Below are positions 32,849 to 40,903 of a DNA stretch of 54,129 nucleotides, in pieces (within the stretch, counting starts at the first letter, position 1; each line of letters starts with the position of its first letter). Below the pieces are notes generated by a model. That model did not search any database. It was not told where the DNA came from and saw only the letters and a program-made list of their open reading frames with translations. Where the stretch lies: contig DYGX01000023.1 in the NCBI GenBank assembly GCA_020724465.1, positions 1-54,129 on the forward strand, in the 5' to 3' direction. The position numbers and the translations under genes were made by a program. Origin of the DNA: Thermoflexus sp. (lineage in GTDB: Bacteria; Chloroflexota; Anaerolineae; Aggregatilineales; Aggregatilineaceae).

Positions 32849-34072
32849 TCACGTTCGGGCGACCTCTTCGTCCTCATCGACCGCGGCCTGGGCGCTGCGC
32901 GGCGGGAAGTAGCGGTTGCGCACGCCAAACGCCAGCACCACCATCAGCACAATGCCGGACTGCAACACGCGGACCAGCGACCGGTCGAGATTGATCGGCG
33001 GATCGCTCCACTGGAAGCCGCTCTCGATCTTCTGCCCGCCTTTGGACAGCATGGCAAAGGCGAAGGAGACAAACGGCGTCAGCAGGGCGGACATCGCGGC
33101 CAGCAGCACGACCAGGATCGCCAGGAAGCCGATCCCGCCCGACGGGTTCGCGGTCAGCTTGGCGCGCGTGACGTATGGGCCGAGCACGCGGAAAGACCCC
33201 GCCAGGCCGGCCATCATCCCGCACAGCATCATCGCCATCAGCACGTTGCGCTCGGTGTGCACGCCGAGCAAGAAGGCCGAGCGCAGATTCTTGCCCATCG
33301 CGCGCAGTTGCAGCCCCCAGCGCGACACGTACATGATCAGGACCAGCAAAATGAACGCCGCCGTGGTGATGTAGATCGGCGTCAGGCTCAGGTGGCGGAA
33401 GCCGCCGTAGGACGAGAGCCGCGCCACCTCGGGAAAGGCGGCGGTTTCGGTCGCCCGGCTGCCGACCGGCTGCCACGGCCCGCCATTCGACACCAGGTAC
33501 ATGTTGAAGGTTTGAATGATGAAATTGAGCGCCACACCGCCGAAGATCTCATTGACGCCGCCGCGTGTTTTCAGCAACGCCACCAGCAGCGCCCACAGAC
33601 CACCCGCCCCTGCCGCGAACACAAAGCACAGCAGCAGCACCCAGCCGTGCCCCAGCGGCGTGATCTGCGCGCGCCAGCCCTCGCCTTCCGCGAAGAGGCG
33701 CGCGGCCCAGGTCGCGCCGATGGCGCCGGCGATGATCTGGCCCTCGACCCCGATGTTCCACAGCCCGGCGTTGTAGGTCAGAACCAGGCCGAACGCGGTG
33801 ATCGCCAGGGGCATCCAATACGACATCAGGTCGGCCCGCTCGGCGGCGGTGGCGAGCGTGCCGTCGTAGAGGAACTGCCACGCCAGGCGCGGATCGGCGC
33901 CCTGCCATTCCAGGATCAGGACTACCAGCCCCAGCGCGGCGGCGATCCCGATGAAGGGTGTGATCAGCGTCGGGATCAGGTCCACAACCCAGCGCCAGAG
34001 CAGCGAGCGACTCGGACGGACCATCGCCGGCGGACGGGGCGGATAGGTGCGTTCCTCCGGTATGCTCGTCAT
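32849..34072 (-). CDS. BMP-family ABC transporter permease 1 (purine/nucleoside type)
   Basis: 407 residues with about 9-10 membrane helices, YufP/NupP-like. LVLTYNAGLWNIGVEGQIIA is the family's conserved N-terminal motif, corresponding to ITERSGVINLSLDG in permease 2; GGVNEIFGGVALNFIIQTFN and LLGVHTERNVLMAMMLCGMM follow. A hydrophilic region around residues 195-235 is a loop. Its ATG overlaps the stop of the ATPase gene (ATGA, 34069-34072), so translation is coupled. It ends in an acidic tail (VDEDEEVART). Confidence 0.9.
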   Translation of the reverse strand: MTSIPEERTYPPRPPAMVRPSRSLLWRWVVDLIPTLITPFIGIAAALGLVVLILEWQGADPRLAWQFLYDGTLATAAERADLMSYWMPLAITAFGLVLTYNAGLWNIGVEGQIIAGAIGATWAARLFAEGEGWRAQITPLGHGWVLLLCFVFAAGAGGLWALLVALLKTRGGVNEIFGGVALNFIIQTFNMYLVSNGGPWQPVGSRATETAAFPEVARLSSYGGFRHLSLTPIYITTAAFILLVLIMYVSRWGLQLRAMGKNLRSAFLLGVHTERNVLMAMMLCGMMAGLAGSFRVLGPYVTRAKLTANPSGGIGFLAILVVLLAAMSALLTPFVSFAFAMLSKGGQKIESGFQWSDPPINLDRSLVRVLQSGIVLMVVLAFGVRNRYFPPRSAQAAVDEDEEVART

Positions 34073-35538
34073 CGCGCCAGCTTCCCTCCGATCAGCTCGC
34101 CGAGCCGGGTGGTGTTCATATCGGCCGGATCATCGACCAGCGTGACGTGCCCGCCGAAGAAGACCAGGATCCGGTCGCTGTAGGCGACGATCTCATCCAG
34201 CTCGGCGGAGATGAACACGATGGCCGTGCCGCTGGCGCGCCGCTGGAGCAACTGCTCCCAGATGTACAGCGCGCTTTCGACGTCCAGCCCGCGCGTCGGG
34301 TGTTCGAGCAGCAGAACCTTGAGGTTCTCCGGCAGCAAAGCCAGTGCGAACCGCTGCTGGTTGCCCCCGGACAGCGTCTGGATCGGGCTGTTGGGGCGCC
34401 CTTTGACGTTGAACGTCTGAATGCGCTCAGCGGTGGTTTGCCAGGCGCGCATCCAGTTGACCCACGGCGCTTTGCCCGGCTGCGTGAGCGCGAAATGTTC
34501 CATCAGCGTCATGCCCCGGATCAACCCTTCTTCCAGGCGGCCCGCGGGCAGGAAGGCGACCCCCGCTTCCGCGACGCGGTGGTAGGACGCGCGCGTGAGG
34601 TCGAGATGGTTCAGCCGGATGGTGCCGCGCTCGGGTGTGAGCAGCCCGGCGCACGACCGGATAAACTCCGCCTGGCCGCTGCCATCCAGCCCGGCCAGGC
34701 CGATAACCTCGCCCGCGCGGATGGTCAGCGAGACATTGTGCACGCTCAGGCGATGGCTGGAGAGGCAGACGTCGTCGATGATCATCACCGGCTCGCCAAA
34801 CGTCGCCGGCGGGCGTTCCTGGCGCGCCACGATCTTGCCGAACATCAGCTCGACCAGATCGCCGATCGGGCAGGGAATCGTCTTGTGGCCGACGTAGCGC
34901 CCGCGCCGCAGCACATAGGCCTCGTCGCACAGCTCCAAGACGTCTTCAAGCTTGTGCGACACCAGGATGATCGTCATCCCTTCGTCGCGCGCCAGCGATT
35001 TGAGGACATTGAAGAGGGCGCTCTTTTGCTCGGCGGAGATGCCGGTCGTTGGCTCGTCGAGAATCAGGACGCGCACATTCAGCGAGAGCAGCCGCAGAAT
35101 CTCAAGCTGTTGGCGCTCGCCAATGGTGAGCATGTCCACGTAGCGGTCTGGGTCGAGATGAAAGCCGAAGCGCTCGGCCAGCGAGATGAGCGTCTGCCGC
35201 GCCGCCGCCGTGTCGGGGAAGAAGCCGCCCGGCCGGCCTGCGATGAAATTCTCCAGCACGGTAAAGGGCGGGAAATCCAGCGGATCCTGGTACAGCATGC
35301 CGATTCCGTGCGCGATGGCGTCGGTCGGGGATTTGAACGTGACAGGCTGCCCGTCGATCAGGATGGTCCCACTGTCCGGCGACTGATAGCCGGACATGAT
35401 CTTCATCAGCGTGCTTTTACCGGCGCCGTTCTCGCCCAGGATCGCATAGATCCGGCCTGCGCTGAAGCTCAGCGAGATGTCCTCATTGGCCCGCACCCGC
35501 CCGAAAGTTTTGCTGATATTGCGAAGTTCAACGTGCAT
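34069..35538 (-). CDS. BMP-family ABC transporter ATPase (two ABC domains)
   Basis: 489 residues from ATG 35538, where the ABC fold begins (MHVELRNISKTFGRVRANED); an upstream GTG lacks homology-like sequence. Domain 1 has Walker A GENGAGKSTLMKIMSGY, signature LTIGERQQLEILR and Walker B LILDEPTTGIS. Domain 2 has the degenerate P-loop GLAGLDGSGQAEF, typical of sugar/nucleoside double-ABC proteins, the signature LSGGNQQRFALAL and VLLLEHPTRGLDV. It resembles YufO/NupO and RbsA. Only the first site looks fully hydrolysis-competent, as is normal in this family. Confidence 0.93.
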   Translation of the reverse strand: MHVELRNISKTFGRVRANEDISLSFSAGRIYAILGENGAGKSTLMKIMSGYQSPDSGTILIDGQPVTFKSPTDAIAHGIGMLYQDPLDFPPFTVLENFIAGRPGGFFPDTAAARQTLISLAERFGFHLDPDRYVDMLTIGERQQLEILRLLSLNVRVLILDEPTTGISAEQKSALFNVLKSLARDEGMTIILVSHKLEDVLELCDEAYVLRRGRYVGHKTIPCPIGDLVELMFGKIVARQERPPATFGEPVMIIDDVCLSSHRLSVHNVSLTIRAGEVIGLAGLDGSGQAEFIRSCAGLLTPERGTIRLNHLDLTRASYHRVAEAGVAFLPAGRLEEGLIRGMTLMEHFALTQPGKAPWVNWMRAWQTTAERIQTFNVKGRPNSPIQTLSGGNQQRFALALLPENLKVLLLEHPTRGLDVESALYIWEQLLQRRASGTAIVFISAELDEIVAYSDRILVFFGGHVTLVDDPADMNTTRLGELIGGKLAR

Positions 35539-35628
35539 CGAAAAGTATTGGTTTCTTCCTTCAGGCGACGGTTCGCGAATGCTGCGAGGGTGTGCGTTCA
35601 CGTCGCGCCAGGCTCTGGTGAGAAAGAA

Positions 35629-35655
35629 GGGAGAGGGGCAACCTCACCCTCTCCC
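35629..35655 (-). promoter_or_regulatory. Intra-operon hairpin after the binding-protein gene
   Basis: GGGAGAGGG (35629-35637) pairs perfectly with CCCTCTCCC (35647-35655), 9-base loop, no T-run on the minus strand. Placed between the highly expressed binding-protein gene and the ATPase gene, it probably acts as a partial terminator or 3' stabiliser. Confidence 0.5.
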
Positions 35656-35676
35656 CCTGCTGCGATTTGCTGCGTC

Positions 35677-36927
35677 TTACTGGCTGGTCCCGATAATCCC
35701 CTGCAGGAGCTGCGGCGGGTTGACCTCATCCGGCGTGGTCGCCTCATCCGCGTTGGCGGCGGCGAACCAGATCTGCTTGGGTGTGGCGACTTCGCCTTCC
35801 TCCAGGTAGACCGAGCCATCCTGGAAATACAGTGGGCCGGTGAACAGGTTCAGCCCGCCTTCTTCACCCTTGGCGCCTGCCGCGAGCTGGGCGATGAACT
35901 CGTCCAGAATCGCCTTTTCTTCATCGGTCAGGCCGTCGCCATAGATGAAGCCGACGGTGGTCGTTTCGGGGTTGTTGATGTCGTCCCAATCGGGGCCGCG
36001 CCAGATCCACGACGGCTCCCAGGTCCCTTCCATGACCTGCCGGACGGTCTCCAGATAGACCGGACCCCAGTGGAAGTACGGGACGCCCAGGCAGATGTCC
36101 GGCGCTTCGGCGCAGGCGCCTTCAAAGTCGTAGGGGATAGCCCACACGGTCTGACCCTGAGCCGCGCGCTGGCCCGCCACCACGATGGCCTCGGTGGTAT
36201 CGATGCCGGAGATCACCACATCGGCGCCGCCGTCGAAGAAGCCATTCACGACTTCGGTCGGGTCGAGCGTGACACCGGGGATATTGAACCAGAAGCCGAT
36301 CCACGTCACCTGGAAGCGCAGATCGTCCGGGTCCAGGCCGCGGTAGGTTTCGTAGCAGTGCCGCGCGCCGAGGTAGGTTGAGTTGACCAGACGGGTTGTC
36401 TCAGGGTCGATCAGCGGGCCGACATAGGCGATCGAGCCGGTCTGGGTCTTCAGCGCGGCGGCGCAACCGGCGATCATCTTGCCGTATTCCATCTGACCCA
36501 TGATGTTACCGAGGTTGTCCGTCGCGATGCCCCACAGGGCGTCGTCGCCGGAGATGTTGATGAAGACCACGTCCGGATAGAGCGCGGCGACCTCGGTCGT
36601 ATCCACCTCAAAGTCCGCCGAGGTGGTGAGGATCAGCTTGGCGCCCTGGTTGACCATGTCTTCGACCACCTGGTCGAGCGTAGTCTCAGGGCGGGCTGCC
36701 GAGTTCAGGCTTTCCAGTGCGATCATCTTGGCGCCAGGCAGATTCTCTTCGACGTATAGCCCTGCGGTGTAGTGCGCCTCGCTCCAGCCGTGGTCATCCC
36801 TGGGTCCGACGAGAATGACACCGAAAATGATCCCCTCGTCCTGTGCGGTGGCGCTCGGCGCACCGGCGGCGAACCCGCCCAGCGCCACGGCCACCAACAG
36901 GCCCAGCACAGACAATTTTCTGAGCAT
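35677..36927 (-). CDS. BMP-family substrate-binding protein (purine/nucleoside uptake)
   Basis: 416 residues. Signal peptide SVLGLLVAVALGGFAAGAPS then ATAQ, without a lipobox Cys. The mature protein has the periplasmic-binding fold of the basic membrane protein (BMP/PnrA/Med) family: IIFGVILVGPRDDHGWSEAH, VVEDMVNQGAKLILTTSADF, PDVVFINISGDDALWGIATD, GSIAYVGPLIDPETTRLVNS and DPTEVVNGFFDGGADVVISG. BMP proteins such as PnrA and NupN bind purine nucleosides. AAGGAGA precedes ATG 36927 at 6 bases. First gene of a four-gene minus-strand operon. Confidence 0.92.
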   Translation of the reverse strand: MLRKLSVLGLLVAVALGGFAAGAPSATAQDEGIIFGVILVGPRDDHGWSEAHYTAGLYVEENLPGAKMIALESLNSAARPETTLDQVVEDMVNQGAKLILTTSADFEVDTTEVAALYPDVVFINISGDDALWGIATDNLGNIMGQMEYGKMIAGCAAALKTQTGSIAYVGPLIDPETTRLVNSTYLGARHCYETYRGLDPDDLRFQVTWIGFWFNIPGVTLDPTEVVNGFFDGGADVVISGIDTTEAIVVAGQRAAQGQTVWAIPYDFEGACAEAPDICLGVPYFHWGPVYLETVRQVMEGTWEPSWIWRGPDWDDINNPETTTVGFIYGDGLTDEEKAILDEFIAQLAAGAKGEEGGLNLFTGPLYFQDGSVYLEEGEVATPKQIWFAAANADEATTPDEVNPPQLLQGIIGTSQ

Positions 36928-37137
36928 ACGCTTCTCCTTGAAATAACCGGACTAAGTTCGAGTGCGCGAGACACACCGCGCCTTCACTCTTATTCAGTTT
37001 AGTGGAAAAACGCGCAAAAGAAAATGTCAAACGGCACCAAATGAAGTGCCAGCCGGATTAGGCGCTTTGACTATGTGGCCGTGCCAGACAGGCACCCGCC
37101 GGGTCGTGCGCCGCCCGCCAAAGCATGTGATGCGCTT

Positions 37138-37257
37138 GACGGGAAGCGGCGATCTGGGATGTTCTCGTAGGGGCGATGCGGGCAACGCCCGCTGCTCCAC
37201 TGCTGCGCGTTTGTCCCTGCATTTCGCACGGGCGCGGCAAGCTGCGCCCCTGCACGC
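37138..37257. repeat. Dispersed intergenic repeat, copy A
   Basis: Begins GACGGGAAGCGG and contains GTAGGGGCGATGCGGGCAAC at 37168-37187; GGGGCG here and CGCCCC near 37248 are inverted ends. Copy B at 52604-52672 shares GACGGGAAGCG, a T-rich spacer, GTAGGGG and (C)GCCCGCTGC in the same order. The surrounding gap 36928-37305 otherwise holds only the upstream region of the BMP gene (CGCGCAAAAGAAAATGTCAA at 37011-37030). Confidence 0.45.
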
Positions 37258-37305
37258 GGCGCTGGCTTTCCCTCACGGTCCACTCTGCAAAGTTCACCGC
37301 AACCG

Positions 37306-39021
37306 CTAGTCCACGAACAGATCGACGATCTCGAAGCGGTCTACATCGACCAGGCCCTGGTCAGTCAGTTTGAGACTGGGAATGACTTCCAGCGCCATGA
37401 ACGCCATCGCCATGAAGGGGTCGTGCAGCGGCGAGCCGAGCACGCTGCGGGCTGCATCCAGCACACGATCCAGCCCGGCGCGCACCTGGTGAATGGGCGC
37501 AGTGCTCATCAGCCCGGCGACAGGCAGCGGAAGTTCGGCCAGCACCTGCTCGCCGTCGACCGCCACCAGCCCGCCGCCCATCTGCTCGACGGCTCGCGTG
37601 GCGGTGCGCATACTGACGTCGTCGACGCCGATCACGATCAGGTTGTGGTGATCGTGCGCGACTGTGCCCGCGATTGCTCCGCGCTGCAGCCCGATGCCCT
37701 GGATGAACCCTTTGCCGATGCGGCCCGTCGCCAGATGGCGCTCGATGACGACCATCTTCAGCAGATCGCGTGATGGGTCGGCCACGGCGCAGCCATCTTC
37801 CAGGCGCGCATCCAGCACGCGGTGCTCGGTGATAAGCTGGTTCGGGATGCTGCCGATCACACGGATGCGCCGCCCCTGGGCCGGAATGCGGAAATCTATC
37901 TTCGACCAGTCGATATTGACACAGGGGGGAAGCTGCCGCGTGTCCGGCGTTGGCAGCGGGGCCAGCAGCTTGCCCTCGCGCGCCACGACCTGCCCGCTGC
38001 GCAAGACGAGTTCGGCCTGTGGCGCGGCCAGGTCCGAGAAGACGAACAGGTCGGCGCGGCGTCCGGGCGCAATGGCGCCAATGTCCGCCAGGCGGAACGC
38101 CTCGGCAGTGTTGAGCGTGCCCATGCGGATGGCGGTGATGGGGTCGATCCCGCCTTCGCGGATCGCCACACGGATCATGTGGTCGATTGAGCCGTCGTCG
38201 AGCAGGTCCGCCGGCTGGCGGTCATCGGTGCACCAGCACAGGCGGCGGCTGTTTTCCGGGGTGATCAACGGCAGGAGCGGGCGCAGGTTTTGGGCGTTGG
38301 TCGCCTCGCGGATGAAGACATACATCCCTTTGCGCAGCTTCTCGCGGGCCTCGTCGATGGTGGTGCACTCGTGGTCGCTCTGGATGCCCGCCACGATGTA
38401 GGCGTTGAGGTCGTGGCCGGTCAGGCCGGGGCAGTGCCCGTCCAGCACGCGCCCCGCGAACGCGTCGATCTTGGTCATGACTTCGGGATGCCCGGCGACA
38501 ACCGCCGGATAGTTCATGACTTCGGCCAGCCCAATCACCCAGCGGCTGCCCAGCAGGATCTCGAGGTCGGCGGCGTCGAGCGTGGCCCCGGCGGTTTCCA
38601 TGTGGGTGGCCGGGACACAGCTTGACGCCATGACGTAGATGCTCAGCGGCCCCCACTTGGCGGCGTTGAGCATAAAGCGCACCCCTTCCAGTCCGTGCAC
38701 GTTGGCGATCTCGTGCGGGTCGGTAATGACGGTGGTGACGCCGTGCGTCAGGACGGCGCGGGCAAACTCGGGCGGGGTGCACATGCTGCTCTCGATGTGC
38801 ACGTGCGCGTCGATCAGCCCTGGCGCGACGTAGCGCCCGCCCAGGTCGATCGTCTGGTGCGCCTGGTAACCCTCGCCCACGCCGATGATGTGCGTGCCGG
38901 CGATGGCGATTTCGGTGGGATAAATTTCTCCGGTGAAGACGTTGATAAGTTGCAGGTTGGTCAGAAGAATATCTGCCGGGCGGTCGCCGCGGGCAAAGGC
39001 CAGGCGATCAGTCAAATGCAT
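37306..39021 (-). CDS. ade: Adenine deaminase
   Basis: 571 residues, the usual size. Deaminates adenine to hypoxanthine. The amidohydrolase metal site is visible: GLIDAHVHIESSMCTPPEFA, DPHEIANVHGLEGV, LDGHCPGLTGHDLNAYIVAG, and DHECTTIDEAREKL, followed by LCWCTDDRQPADLLDDGSID. The C-terminal domain contains GTVAHDHHNLIVIGVDDVSM and ends FMALEVIPSLKLTDQGLVD, as in bacterial Ade. GAGAGGAG lies 9 bases before ATG 39021. Its position upstream of the BMP transporter and xpt-guaA on the same strand supports a purine salvage role, with its own promoter. Confidence 0.97.
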   Translation of the reverse strand: MHLTDRLAFARGDRPADILLTNLQLINVFTGEIYPTEIAIAGTHIIGVGEGYQAHQTIDLGGRYVAPGLIDAHVHIESSMCTPPEFARAVLTHGVTTVITDPHEIANVHGLEGVRFMLNAAKWGPLSIYVMASSCVPATHMETAGATLDAADLEILLGSRWVIGLAEVMNYPAVVAGHPEVMTKIDAFAGRVLDGHCPGLTGHDLNAYIVAGIQSDHECTTIDEAREKLRKGMYVFIREATNAQNLRPLLPLITPENSRRLCWCTDDRQPADLLDDGSIDHMIRVAIREGGIDPITAIRMGTLNTAEAFRLADIGAIAPGRRADLFVFSDLAAPQAELVLRSGQVVAREGKLLAPLPTPDTRQLPPCVNIDWSKIDFRIPAQGRRIRVIGSIPNQLITEHRVLDARLEDGCAVADPSRDLLKMVVIERHLATGRIGKGFIQGIGLQRGAIAGTVAHDHHNLIVIGVDDVSMRTATRAVEQMGGGLVAVDGEQVLAELPLPVAGLMSTAPIHQVRAGLDRVLDAARSVLGSPLHDPFMAMAFMALEVIPSLKLTDQGLVDVDRFEIVDLFVD

Positions 39022-39062
39022 GCTACGGCTCCTCTCGAAGCGCGGCGAAGTGTTAATCCTTT

Positions 39063-39092
39063 ATTATACTGCAAGTATTTCTCGTCTCACAA
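39063..39092 (-). promoter_or_regulatory. ade promoter
   Basis: Minus strand TTGTGA (39087-39092), 18-bp spacer, TATAAT (39063-39068). Predicted start near 39056, about 35 bases before ATG 39021. Confidence 0.55.
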
Positions 39093-39140
39093 CCGGCTCG
39101 CACGGCGGGTGTCCTGCCAGGCTGCCCCTGTCGCTGAGAG

Positions 39141-39174
39141 AAAAACAACAGGAGCCGACGCATGTCGACTCCTG
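39141..39174 (-). terminator. malQ terminator
   Basis: CAGGAGTCGAC pairs with GTCGGCTCCTG across ATGC on the minus strand (39164-39174 and 39149-39159), with one wobble pair, followed by TTGTTTTTC. It lies 24 bases after the malQ stop. Confidence 0.8.
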
Positions 39175-39197
39175 CGGAGACGGTGGCCGACGCAAGC

Positions 39198-40733
39198 TTA
39201 TTTCTGGACCGCAACGTCGCCGTATTCTTTTTCCTGCTGGTCAGCCCGGCGCTGGTAGAGCCAGGTCAGGTGGGCAAGCGCGGGATTGGCGCGGTGGTTG
39301 AGCATGTCCTCGGTGAAGCGCCAGGTCCAGTTGCCGGCGGGCTTGCCGGGCGTGTTCATGCGCGCTTCGGGACCCAGCCCCAGCACATCTTGCAGCGGCA
39401 TGATGAAGGTGTGCGCGACCGAGCGCATGCCGACCTTCATCAGCGTCCAGACCGGGTCCTGAATCTCGTGGCCGAGGTAATCGCTCATGAAGCGCCGCGT
39501 GTCGTCATCGACCTCTTCTTCCCACCAGCCGCGCGTGGTATTGTTGTCGTGCGTGCCGCTGTAGACCACGCAGTTGACGACATGGTTGTGCGGCAAGAAG
39601 GGGTTGGTGGGCTTGTTCCACGCGAACTGGAGCACTTTCATCCCCGGCAGCTCGAATTGATCGCGTAGTTCCTCGACCTCGCGCGTGATCACACCCAGGT
39701 CTTCGGCGATGATCGGCAGCTCGCCCAGCTCGCGCTGGACCACGTGGAAGAAATGCGCGCCGGGGCCGGGCACCCACTGCCCGTTGACAGCCGTTTCTTC
39801 CTCGGCGGGGATCTCCCAGTAAGCCTCGAAGCCGCGGAAGTGGTCGATCCGCACGATGTCCACCGTGGTGAACACCGCCCGGAAGCGCCGGATCCACCAG
39901 GCATACCCGTCCTCGCGCATCCGGTCCCAGCGATAGAGCGGGTTGCCCCAACGCTGGCCCGTCTCGCTGAAATAGTCCGGCGGGACACCCGCGATCACGG
40001 TAGGCTGCCCCTTTTCGTCCAGGTAGAACAGTTCGCGGTTGGCCCACACATCGGCGCTGTCGTGCGCGACGAAGATCGGCAGATCGCCGAACAGGCGGAT
40101 GCCCTTTTCCGAGGCGTAGCGGCGCAGCGCCGACCACTGCTGGTCGAAGACCCACTGGCGCCACTGATGCTCGCGGATCAGGTCGGCGTATGTTTCGCGG
40201 GCCTGGGCGATGGCGTCTGGATCGCGCAGGGCCAGCGGGGCCGGCCACTCGACCCAGGGGCGCCCGCCAAACTCGCCTTTGAGCGCGATGAACAGCGCGT
40301 AGTCGTCCAGCCAGGTCGCGTTGTGGTCGCACCAATCCTCGAAGGCGCGGGTGGTGCGGGCGCTGTCCGCGGCGAACCGCTCGTAGGCCAGATGCAGCTT
40401 GGCATCGTGGTACTGGATGACCGGGCCATAATCGACGCGGTCCGCCGGGAAGCCGGGCACGTCCGCCAGGTCCTCGGCGGACAGCCACCCGGCCTCGACC
40501 AGCCGATCCAGGCTGATCAGGTTCGGGTTGCCGGCGAAGGCGGACAGAGTCTGGTAGGGCGAGTCGCCGTAGCTGGTGGGGCCAAGCGGCAGCACCTGCC
40601 AGACGCCCTGCGCGTTGTCGGCCAGCCAGTCCACGAAACGATAGGCCCACTCGCCCAGGTCGCCGATGCCATAGCGACCGGGGAGCGAAGTCGGATGCAG
40701 CAGAATGCCGCTGGAACGGGTAAACAGGCTCAT
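39198..40733 (-). CDS. malQ: 4-alpha-glucanotransferase
   Basis: 511 residues, GH77. It transfers alpha-1,4-glucan chains and processes imported maltodextrins in the cytoplasm. Signatures: RSSGILLHPTSLPGRYGIGD, WQVLPLGPTSYGDSPYQ, GIRLFGDLPIFVAHDSADVW, nucleophile Asp in VDIVRIDHFRGFEAYWEIPA, acid/base Glu in LPIIAEDLGVIT and the third Asp in YSGTHDNNTTRGWW. AGGA lies just before ATG 40733. It is not in the maltodextrin operon but would act on the products taken up by it. Upstream lies the 10-bp repeat array. Confidence 0.97.
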   Translation of the reverse strand: MSLFTRSSGILLHPTSLPGRYGIGDLGEWAYRFVDWLADNAQGVWQVLPLGPTSYGDSPYQTLSAFAGNPNLISLDRLVEAGWLSAEDLADVPGFPADRVDYGPVIQYHDAKLHLAYERFAADSARTTRAFEDWCDHNATWLDDYALFIALKGEFGGRPWVEWPAPLALRDPDAIAQARETYADLIREHQWRQWVFDQQWSALRRYASEKGIRLFGDLPIFVAHDSADVWANRELFYLDEKGQPTVIAGVPPDYFSETGQRWGNPLYRWDRMREDGYAWWIRRFRAVFTTVDIVRIDHFRGFEAYWEIPAEEETAVNGQWVPGPGAHFFHVVQRELGELPIIAEDLGVITREVEELRDQFELPGMKVLQFAWNKPTNPFLPHNHVVNCVVYSGTHDNNTTRGWWEEEVDDDTRRFMSDYLGHEIQDPVWTLMKVGMRSVAHTFIMPLQDVLGLGPEARMNTPGKPAGNWTWRFTEDMLNHRANPALAHLTWLYQRRADQQEKEYGDVAVQK

Positions 40734-40749
40734 AGAGTCCTCATTTGGT

Positions 40750-40899
40750 CAGCTAAAAGCAGCAAAGGGCAGCCAAGAGCAGCTAAATACAGCCAAGAAC
40801 AGCCAGAACCAGCTAGCGACAGCAACAAGGCTGCCCAGATGTAGATTTTAGCTGCATTTCGCTGTCTTTCGCTGCTTCTTGCTGCTTTATCGCTGTTGT
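40750..40899. repeat. Inverted array of 10-bp CAGC repeats
   Basis: Left arm: eight consecutive 10-bp units beginning CAGC (40750, 60, 70, 80, 90, 40800, 10, 20), for example cagctaaaag, cagcaaaggg, cagccaagag. Right arm: the same motif inverted as GCTG at 40830, 40851, 40861, 40871, 40881 and 40892, for example gctgcatttc, gctgtctttc. The arms could fold into a long imperfect hairpin around 40834-40850. The A-rich parts of the units recur every helical turn. It fills the gap between the ftsK stop and malQ. Confidence 0.8.
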
Positions 40900-40903
40900 T
40901 CGC

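Noticed and set aside
34147-36381. Long plus-strand open frame over the BMP ATPase and binding-protein genes
   Set aside because: It crosses two recognised genes and their intergenic hairpin, with no ribosome-binding site or recognisable domain.
40750-40899. CRISPR array
   Set aside because: Units are 10 bp with no constant repeat-spacer structure, orientation flips midway, and no cas genes are present.
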